This document shows positions 45,656 through 54,099 of a DNA stretch of 64,000 nucleotides, one piece after another. The notes under the pieces were generated by a model. The model was not told where the DNA came from, searched no databases, and was given only the letters and a program-made list of their open reading frames with translations. Positions within the stretch are counted from its first letter, which is position 1. Each line of letters opens with the position of its first letter. A program made the position numbers and the translations under genes. Source of the DNA: Apodemus sylvaticus (taxonomy: Eukaryota; Chordata; Mammalia; Rodentia; Muridae); contig NC_067495.1 in NCBI RefSeq assembly GCF_947179515.1, positions 138,910,596 to 138,974,595 on the forward strand, in the 5' to 3' direction.

Positions 45656-46802
45656 TCCTCCCTTGTTGGTGTAATTTCAAGCTGGTAAAACCATTCTGGA
45701 AATCAGTTTGAAAGTTCCTCAGAAAATTGAATATAATACTACCTGAGGACCCAGCTATACAACTCTTAGAAGTACACCAAAAAGATACTCCAACATATAA
45801 CAAGGACACATGCTCTACTATGTTCATAAAAGCCTTATTTATAATAGCCAGAAGCTGGAAAGAACCCAGATGTCCTTGAACAAAGGAATCGATACAGAAA
45901 ATGTGGTTCATTTATACAATGGAATATTACTGAGCTATTAAAAACAATGACTTCTTGAAATTCTTAGGTAAATGGGTGGAATTAAAGATATCTTCCTGAG
46001 TGAGGCAATCCAGTCACAAAAGAATGCACATGGTATGCACTCACTGAGAAGTGGATATTAGCCTAAAAGCTCAGAATACCTAACATACAATTCACAGACC
46101 ACATGAAACTCAAGAAGGAGGACCAAAATATGGTTACTTAGGTCCATCTTAGAAGGGAAAACAAAATATCCATGGGAGGAGATACAAAGTGTGGAGTACA
46201 GACTGAAAAAAAGGCCATCAAATGATTGTCCCACCTGGGGATCTATCCCATATACAGTTACCAAACCCAGACACCATAGTGGATGCCAAGAAGTGCTTGC
46301 TGACAGGAGCTGGATATAGCTGCCTGCTGAAAGGCCCTGTCAGTGCCTGACAAATATAGAGGTGGATGCTCTCAGCAAACCACTGGACTGAGCACAAGGT
46401 CCCCAATGGAGGCGTTAGAGAAAGGTATGAAGGAGCTGAAGGGGTTTGCAGACCCATAGGAGGAACAAAAATATGAACAAGCCAGAGCTCCTAAGGACTA
46501 AACTACCAACCAAAGAGTACATATGGAGAAATCTATGGGTCCAGTTGCATGTGTAACAGAGGATGGTCTTATAGGACAACAATGAGAGGAGAGGCCCTTG
46601 GTCATTTGAATGCTAGATGCCCCAGTGGAGGTGAATGCCAGACCAGGGAAGTGGGAGTGGGTGGATGGGTAAGGCAACACCCTCATAGAAGCAGGGGAAG
46701 GGGGCATGGAATATGGTTTTTTTTTTTTTTTGAGGAGAAACCAGGAAAGGGGATGACACTTGAAATGTAAATAAATAGAATGTCCAATAAAAATAAAAAA
46801 AT
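44996..46802 (+). mobile_element. Older inverted L1 carrying an endonuclease-domain segment
   Basis: The plus-strand 3' part (45586-46802) has the ORF2 end, a long 3'UTR ('gccaagaagtgcttgctgac', 'accaaccaaagagtacatat') and the tail 'gtccaataaaaataaaa'. The left part (44996-45585) is ORF2 sequence in reverse, from the endonuclease domain. The inverted segment is separated in an intact L1 from the 3' part by roughly 2.4 kb, so this is inversion plus a large internal loss. Divergence is higher than in the other inverted copies. No clear TSD. A (T)15 run interrupts the 3'UTR near 46717-46731. Confidence 0.85.
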
Positions 46803-47463
46803 ACAATTCCTTTCCACACTCGGGCTTGTTTATACATTGAAGTATGAATATGAATCATTATTTCATGTTGTGTAACATGAACAGAAATACTGAACATTAA
46901 ATGCAATTGAGTGTGTATTTCAAATTAAATTATTCTATTCTTATTGTTTACAAAGTAATTCAAAATTAGAGGACTTAATAGAAACATGAAATTATTCTTC
47001 CTTTTTGTGTGTTAATTTCACATCAAGTACATTCTGTTGTGTGTGTCTACTTTAGTTTTATATTTTATCTTTAACATCTATTTTACAATGAGCAAACTTC
47101 ATCTGGGAAATGCTCTACCCAACACAAAATAAAGAGTAAGTGAATTAGCAGGAACTTGATATTTCTTTACAGGGAATGTTCTTTAGTATGTACACTTCAA
47201 TTTGGCTCACATTTAATGGGAAGTGGAATTATATCCAATTAGAATAGCAGTGGGACAGGAAACTGTATTGTTTATACCAGTGAGTACTAGAAGTTATGTT
47301 GTACAAGGCAAAATATGTACTTAGAAATATTAACTAATATACACTATTTTTAATGAGGTATATTTTAGCTAAATTAAATCAGAATCATAACATCAATATA
47401 GTTGTATGCAAAAAAATATTACAATGTACAAAGTCCACTTCTCTATCCAAACACCTGTTGTTT
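46803..47463. other. Unassigned AT-rich DNA
   Basis: About 660 bp with no family recognised. Confidence 0.45.
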
Positions 47464-47540
47464 TATAAAGGTTTTATTAGGTTAAGAAATAGTCTTAACT
47501 TTTATTATTAACGAGTAGTGCTTTACTATATATCTTATGG
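47464..47540. repeat. Local direct repeat, copy 1
   Basis: About 75 bp ('gaaatagtcttaactttta', 'gtagtgctttactatatatc') matching 47834-47906 ('gaaatagtcttaactttta', 'gagttgcgctttattgtata') at roughly 85 percent by eye. Confidence 0.75.
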
Positions 47541-47747
47541 TATCTTACTGTGTGCTAATGTTTCTTTGGTAATAAATATTCATATATAACTTTCAAAATA
47601 AGATCTCATAAAGATTATTTCAGTGTCTCTGATATCACATACATTCACCCAATTTTCACAAAAAGGAAAGACATGAATAGAAATGGGGTGGAATTTGAAC
47701 ACTGGGGTGGAATTTGAGTAACTAGCATGAAGTTCATTACATAAGTG

Positions 47748-47750
<3 letters not shown>

Positions 47751-47807
<57 letters not shown>
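47751..47807. repeat. (TA)n microsatellite
   Basis: Uninterrupted AT run of about 57 bp, placed between the two local direct-repeat copies. Confidence 0.97.
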
Positions 47808-47809
<2 letters not shown>

Positions 47810-47833
47810 TTGTATTATAAAGGTTGTTCTTAT

Positions 47834-47906
47834 ATAAAGGTTGTATTAGATTAAGTAAGAAATAGTCTTAACTTTTACTATTAGTGAGTTGCGCTTTATT
47901 GTATAT
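47834..47906. repeat. Local direct repeat, copy 2
   Basis: Second copy of the unit at 47464-47540, about 370 bp downstream in the same orientation. Confidence 0.75.
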
Positions 47907-47936
47907 CTATATATATATATGTATATCATATAAACA

Positions 47937-47968
47937 TAATTTTGCCCATATATATATGGGCAAAATTA
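47937..47968. repeat. Perfect 32-bp palindrome
   Basis: The arms 'taattttgccc' and 'gggcaaaatta' flank a self-complementary ATATATATAT centre; all 32 bases are exactly self-complementary. Could form a cruciform or hairpin. Confidence 0.97.
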
Positions 47969-49879
47969 ATAGATATTCTATTGTTACTGAATCAATAAAG
48001 TCAGTTTTTCTGTCTTCTTCATGTTGTCAGACACGTGAGAGTAGTTTGCCAGGTTCAAGAGGATCAGGTAAATCATAAGGAAAAGTGCTTGCTTTAAAAT
48101 CCCAGATGACTTTGTGGTAGAGAGGCATTTGAAAGACACTTGCACTAAGGATTTGTACTTCCCAACAGAAGTCCATTTACTATTTAAAATCTTTGATGAA
48201 GACAGTAAATTACAGACCCCTATGTCACACTGCATACTTATAAAATTTTAATATGTATCAAAAGCTTATAAGTGTTGTTAAAATGTGTATTTCAACTAGC
48301 TGTATATTAGAAAGGGGACTGAAATTCTTCAACTATTGAGACAGAGTTTTTATATCGTAGACCAGGTTGGAAGCCTACCAAAACATTGGAAATACAGACA
48401 TGTAACACATTTCAAAATTTGTCTCAATTTTGAAATTTCAATAAGCCTCTAAGTAAGTTATATCATTGTTGGAATAAAATATTCTTTAAGAAATAAGATA
48501 AGACATACATTCCTTTGTTGACCAGAAGGTCATTTGTTAGACAGGAGGATGGATTAAAGAAAATAGAAGTTAAAACATCTATATACTAATATTCACTGTC
48601 CCTTTACCTTCTAAATGGTCTCTGTGACCTCTGATTACTATGGATCAGACATGTCCAGTGTATGGATCATGGTCCATATGTGTCAGGATAGATATGAATA
48701 TTTCTCTATGTATTCTAACATTAAGATGTTATATAGCAATATAAGAAATTTGGACATAGGGAACCACTGTATATCAACCTTTAGATGTTGCTATAAAATG
48801 ATTCCTAAGGAGATCCTCACTGAAGTGTAATTTAGGAGATAAATTACTAAATTAAAATGCTAGAATCTGCAAGCTTTTTGATTTTCCCACCATTTTTCCT
48901 GTAGCTGGATAGGAAAAGAACTTTAGGAAATAAACAAAAAAATCTATACACTGACATTGAAGCAGATCAATCGTTGTGACCTGAGAAGAAGAGAGAAGTC
49001 AAGACAGCTGCTGTCCAGTGAGACAAGAAGAAATTGCTAAGAAAGTGGGTGACCAAAGTAGACGAACACACAGAATTCAAATATGCTCTGATCTAAATAA
49101 ACAACAAGTTGCAATTCTATTCAGGTTTTTCTGTCCCAGGAATATGAAATAAAGTTTGGATAGATTTTTTTTGTAAGTATGAGGTAAAATGAGATAAAGA
49201 CTTCCTTCCTTAAAGTCCCTAAATTAGGGAATTGATCACTAAATGGCCATTTCAAATTCTAGTACAGAGGATGAACAGCTTGGAAACTCTATTTGGTGGC
49301 TAAAGAAATTGAAATACATCTTTGAAACTAGGACCTGATTCTCTGAGCCTTCTTATTAAGGCCCACTGCCTATGGCTCAATTTTAATAGAAAAAAGTATC
49401 GAAAATATATGTTTTCCTTGAGGCTTTGGTCACTGAAATTCCTTGTTTAACTTGTCTTTATAAATTATAATATTTATAAAAATACATTATCAAATGGGAT
49501 ATTTTATTTTAATTAGTGTTTGTCAGAGCTGAATATGAAAAATAAGCTGTGACTAGCTGTGAAAGTTACCCTTTTAATGTATTCAGTTTGATGTATTTCC
49601 ATAAAAGCAAGCTGTTCATAAGTTCAGATTTATTGCTCAGATTGCAGTATCATAATGTCACTGAAATCCTCAGTATAAAGCTTAAGAAAGGGAAAGATGA
49701 TCATCATTAGGTAACGAGATTGCAGATCAATTTTGAATTCTTTTTCAGGGACAGGATGATCAGATGGAGATGAGTGCCTACTAATTCCTAAACAGCATGT
49801 GCCTGTGTTGCCAATGATAAACTGCTTGCTTGCAAAGGCACTAGACAAAATACTTCTCCTTAGAAGTAAATTGATGTTC
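47969..49879. other. Unassigned DNA
   Basis: About 1.9 kb. A weak antisense B1-like phrase ('tgagacagagtttttatatc', 'gtagaccaggttggaagcc') lies at about 48335-48410. Short ORFs at 47984-48235 (-), 48615-48830 (+) and 49630-49881 (-) show no recognisable domain. Confidence 0.4.
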
Positions 49880-49895
49880 AAAGTTCATAACTCTT

Positions 49896-49965
49896 TTTTT
49901 TAAATTTATTGATATATTTATTTACATTTCAAATGATTTCCCCTTTTCTGGACCCCCACTCCCCG
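49896..49965 (-). mobile_element. Extremely short L1 insertion (70 bp) with 16-bp TSD
   Basis: Only the reversed tail and the last ~55 bp of 3'UTR ('atttacatttcaaatgattt', 'ccccactccccg'). TSD 'aaagttcataactctt' at 49880-49895 and 'aaagttcataattctt' at 49966-49981, one mismatch. The right edge 'tctt/aaa' fits the endonuclease site. Confidence 0.93.
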
Positions 49966-49981
49966 AAAGTTCATAATTCTT

Positions 49982-51210
49982 AAAGGAGGCACAAAACTGT
50001 TTAGTGAAATTCTACCTGCGAGTTAGCATTTATGTGTATATATTTATTTTTCTTTGATTTTCTTAAATGAAACCTGGCTTACTAGATAATCACTGCATAA
50101 GAAACATTGCTTTTTATGATATTTATAGTGATAACTCTGATTTGGAATATCTAAAATTATTCAAAAAGTAAGGTAGAAATGAGATAATCTTCTAATTCAG
50201 AGCAGTAAAAACAGAAAAGTAAGAGGGTGATCAACATTATTGATTGCTTGCCTATGTTGTGATTCATCAAACTGTAGCTTATCTTACTGTCTCACTGTTT
50301 TAAAACTGAGATTGATTTTGCAACTATGTGTTAACCTGTACTGCTTTGAAGTTAAGCTAAATTGTCTAATTATTTATCCCTGTGTATTCATGTCTAATAC
50401 ATCAATGACTACATGGACTATTTGTGCGGAAATGCAGTTAAAATATTGCAGATTAGTGGTTTTCAGTAACAATGGAAGAATAGTGCCCTTAAGAATACAC
50501 AGGGAATCTTTTCTCCTTAATAATGGCCAGGATACTTTTAGCATTTTTGCAGACGAGGGTCATAATAAAGGAATAATTTTAAATATTCGACTGGACTTTC
50601 CAAATATATTTTTAAAGAGGCTTCATAATTTAAAGCAGCTTTAGACTCATAAATAAATTGAAAGGGAGGAACAGAGATTTTACATATCAATGCCTCGCTA
50701 CATTACAACTTCTAATATTATCAGTGTTCTCTACCACATTAAAATTGATGGGCATTCATAGACACATAATCAACCAAAGCTTAGTTGACTCTTATTCATG
50801 GATTTTGGCAAATGTGTATATAAAGCTACAACTTTGTACATGTGCACAAAATACACATGTACATGTGTATTTACTAAAATTTTTACCACCAATGACGCTT
50901 CTACTGCCTCCATAACTTCTCATTTTCAAGAATGCCACATTATTAAAATCAAAGGTATATGTTATTTATATATTGTATTCTTTCAGTTAATTTCACATTT
51001 TTTTATTTCTTCCATAATTCATGACTTGATAGCGCATTGATTTTATGCTGTTAGTGTTTGGGAATTAGGCAATTCTATAAGTGTGTAGAAGAATCTCATA
51101 GTTTGAAGAGATAGTTTGATGATAATGTATTATACTGACCATCATTTCACAGACTCATTTGCCATCAGTGTATTCTCTTTAGCATATCAGTTAAGAGCAT
51201 CCAACCATTA
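49982..51210. other. Unassigned DNA
   Basis: About 1.2 kb without a recognised repeat. The 134-aa plus-strand ORF at 50240-50644 is among the longest non-L1 ORFs, but it has no domain I recognise, low-complexity composition and no coding context. Confidence 0.4.
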
Positions 51211-51362
51211 TTTTTTGTTATAGTATTATAACATTTCTCCTTTCTCTCAAAACCTTCTCATATACCCCTCCAGGTTTTCCTTCAAATTCAATGCCTCTTC
51301 TTTCATTAATGGCTATTGCATGCATATATCAATATATCAATATATCTATATATGTAATATAT

Positions 51363-51429
<67 letters not shown>

Positions 51430-51859
51430 CACAGTCCATAAAGTATTATATGTATGTATATTTTCAGAGTTTAATAGTTGGGACTAGAAACCAATTGGCA
51501 TGATCTTCCCTGAGCTAGACTAATTCTCTCCATTCTAGTATTTCTCTGTTTGCTATAATACTTTGCATAGAGTCGAATCCTTAGGGGATTTTTGCTGTGC
51601 ACATTGGAGTCTTCGTTGTTGCTCATCTTTGGGCAGGCATGTTGATGAGTAATTATGGGCATAGATTCTGATATTACCAGGATTCACAATCTCACAGCAA
51701 ATTTCCTGATCCTCTGGTTCTTACTCTCTTTCAACCTTCTCTTCAGCAATTTTTCATAATTCTTAAATATGGAAGTGTTTTTTAGATAGATCCATTTGGA
51801 TTGAACTTTACAATTTTACATTCTGACTTGTGATGCTTTCTATGGTGGTCACTTACTGT
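51211..51859 (-). mobile_element. Old Lx-like L1 3'UTR, antisense (split by B1)
   Basis: Antisense L1 3'UTR order: 'aaaaccttctcatatacccc', 'cattaatggctattgcatgc', a (TC)n tract, 'accaattggcatgatcttcc', 'caggattcacaatctcacag' and 'tttcctgatcctctggttct'. It resumes at about 52101-52140 after the B1. Parallel to the copy at 34720-35560. Confidence 0.65.
51368..51427. repeat. (TC)n microsatellite
   Basis: Pure TC run of about 60 bp inside the old L1 3'UTR. Confidence 0.97.
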
Positions 51860-51874
51860 TGCCAAAGCCTTTTT

Positions 51875-51900
51875 ATTTTTTCTTTTTCTTTCTTTCTTTT

Positions 51901-51943
<43 letters not shown>

Positions 51944-52100
51944 TTTTTTAGATTTGCTTTTTTCCAGATAGGCTTTCTCTGTATAGCCCTGGCTGTCCTG
52001 GAACTCACTCTGTAGACCAGGCTGGCCTCGAACTCAGAAATCCGTCTGCCTCTGCCTCCCAGAGAGCTGGGATTACAGGCATGCGCCACCACCGTCCGGC
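51875..52100 (-). mobile_element. B1 SINE, antisense, with a (TTTA)n-expanded tail and TSD
   Basis: B1 body at about 51966-52100 ('ccctggctgtcctggaactc', 'tcgaactcagaaatccgtct', 'gggattacaggcatgcgcca'). The reversed tail has become (TTTA)n at about 51900-51948. TSD 'tgccaaagcctttt' identical at 51860-51873 and 52101-52114. Young, mouse-type. Confidence 0.95.
51900..51948. repeat. (TTTA)n microsatellite in the B1 tail
   Basis: About eleven TTTA units in direct continuation of the B1 poly(A) end. Confidence 0.95.
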
Positions 52101-52416
52101 TGCCAAAGCCTTTTCTATAATTAGCAAGAAAGATTACATTTACCTGTTGAAATAAGCATAAATATTAATAAATTTTTGTTAGCAATTATACTGGTTTAAT
52201 AAAGTAGTGTTTGTAGGTTTACTACCAATAACTCAACCATTACTCTTCTAGATCTGAGCAGTTAGCTCAGATTTCAATACTTGTCATGGCTTCCTTCCTG
52301 TTCAATGGGCCTTGAATATTTCTAGGATATATGACATATTCCCCCTGGAGCCTACATTCTGGAGATACTTGCACATCAACACGTATACTTTTAACTTGCT
52401 GGAAAGTATATAAATG

Positions 52417-52592
52417 GGGCCAGAAAGATGGCTCAGCGGTTAAGAGCACTGACTGCTCTTCCAGAGGTCCTGGGTTCAATTTCCAGAAACCACATGGTGG
52501 CTCACAACCATCTGTGATGGGATTTTATGCCCTTTTCTGCTGTGTCTGATGATAACTACAGCATACTCATATAAATTAAAATAAATATTTTT
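52417..52592 (+). mobile_element. B2 SINE with TSD
   Basis: tRNA-derived head 'agatggctcagcggttaaga' (A box region) and 'ggttcaatttccag' (B box-like), then 'cacatggtggctcacaacca' and the B2-specific tail region. TSD 'gaaagtatataaatg' at 52402-52416 versus 'gaagtatgtaaatg' at 52593-52606. Its 3' end is part of the tandem duplication 52565-52725. Confidence 0.95.
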
Positions 52593-52725
52593 GAAGTATG
52601 TAAATGTATAATTATACCATAGTTTATTCAACCATCCCACTATTTACTCATATAAATTAAAAAAATATTTTTGAAGTATGTAAATGTATATTTATACTAT
52701 AGTTTATTCAACCATCCCACTATTG
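52565..52725. repeat. Tandem duplication, two copies of an 81-bp unit
   Basis: The unit runs from 'actcatataaatt' (52565 and again 52646) to 'caaccatcccactattt'/'tattg'. It spans the B2 3' end, the right TSD copy and flanking DNA. The copies differ at only a few bases. Confidence 0.93.
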
Positions 52726-52756
52726 GTGGATAGCTAGGCTGGTTATGAACTTTTTT

Positions 52757-53312
52757 CTTTTTTTTTTAATTTTTTAAAAAATTTTATTCGATATATTTTT
52801 TATTTACATTTCAAATGATTTCCCCTTTTCTAGCCCCCCACTCCCCAAAAGTCCCATAAGCCCCCTTCCCTCCCCCTGTCCTCCCACCCACCCCTTCCCA
52901 CTTCCCCGTTCTGGTTTTGCTGAATACTGCTTCACTGAGTCTTTCCAGAACCGGGGGCCACTCCTCCGTTCTTCTTGTACCTCATTTGATGTGTGGATTA
53001 TGTTTTGGGTATTCCAGTTTTCTAGGTTAATATCCACTTATTAGTGAGTGCATACCGTGATTCACCTTTTGAGTCTGGGTTACCTCACTTAGTATGATGT
53101 TCTCTAGCTCCATCTATTTGCCTAAGAATTTCATGAATTCATTGTTTCTAATGGCTGAATAGTACTCCATTGTGTAGATATACCACATTTTTTTGCATCC
53201 ACTCTTCTGTTGAGGGATACCTGGGTTCTTTCCAGCATCTGGCAATTATAAATAGGGCTGCTATGAACATAGTAGAGCATGTATCCTTATTACATGGTGG
53301 GGAATCCTCTGG
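52757..53312 (-). mobile_element. 5'-truncated L1 with perfect 16-bp TSD
   Basis: Reversed T-rich tail, 3'UTR, and the ORF2 end back to 'tacatggtggggaatcctct'. TSD 'ggttatgaactttttt' identical at 52741-52756 and 53313-53328. On the minus strand ORF2 ends with the MKFLGKW-like C-terminus region, now broken. Confidence 0.96.
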
Positions 53313-53333
53313 GGTTATGAACTTTTTTGTTCA

Positions 53334-53440
53334 AAATTTATTTATTATTGTATGTAAGTGACACTGTAGCTGTCTTTTTTGTTGTTTGTTTTTCAAAGAT
53401 TTATTTATTTATTATATGTAAGTACAGTGTAGCTGTCTTT
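53334..53440 (-). mobile_element. Two tandem B2/B3 3'-end fragments, antisense
   Basis: 'tttatttattattgtatgta' + 'agtgacactgtagctgtctt' is followed about 60 bp later by 'atttatttattatatgtaag' + 'tacagtgtagctgtcttta'. The same SINE end occurs twice in one orientation without its head. Confidence 0.6.
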
Positions 53441-53444
53441 AAAA

Positions 53445-53640
53445 GAAAGACCAACTCTTGGTTATTGACAAAATACATGTGCCACTGTTGCACCCTTGGG
53501 GTTTTTGTGTTATGCTGCATGTTTATGTGGTTCATAGACATCACAGCTGGGTTAAGATTACCCTTGTTTATATCCTTTGAAAACTTGCATTGTGTCTTCT
53601 GTTACTCTTCAAGGAGGAAGCATATTGTCCATTCTTTAAC
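53445..53640 (-). mobile_element. Old Lx-like L1 3'UTR fragment, antisense
   Basis: 'ccaactcttggttattgaca', 'gccactgttgcacccttggg', 'tcatagacatcacagctggg', 'cttcaaggaggaagcat' follow the same order as the 35170-35370 part of the old L1 3'UTR. Confidence 0.5.
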
Positions 53641-54083
53641 CAAGTAACTACTTTTCTTTTGTATCCATATATTTTTTGTCATTGTGCTGTTCAGTTTTAA
53701 GGTATATTTTATTTGAACATGTTCTTTAATTTTAAAATTCCTTCTGGATATTTCCTCATATTCTGTTACTTCTCTTCTTAGACTATTCATAATATGCTTA
53801 AAGAGAAAAATATTTTAATATATTATACTATATGAAATATTTTATTTTTTGTAAACTTACATTAGCAATTTCAGTTAATTATTATATATAAGTTCTCCAT
53901 AATTACTTAATTTCCAAGCAACGCCAATTTTGTTTATATTAAATATTATGAATTAATATATGCAAAAATATGAAAAATTAAATACTAATATAAAGAATAG
54001 TAATAACTTACTAAGGATTTTCTGGAATGTTTTTTAAATTACTTTTTGATAATAATACAGTTCATAATATTGAAACTAAATTC
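53641..54083. other. Unassigned AT-rich DNA
   Basis: About 440 bp with nothing recognised. Confidence 0.4.
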
Positions 54084-54099
54084 CAAGATACTACTTTTT

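Noticed and set aside
50240..50644. 134-aa non-L1 ORF as a possible gene
   Set aside because: No recognisable domain, no splice or promoter context, and AT-rich DNA of this length yields such ORFs by chance.
52417..52592. A tRNA gene from the A/B box-like words in B2
   Set aside because: The context is a B2 SINE with tail and TSD; no cloverleaf with an anticodon arm is formed by the sequence.
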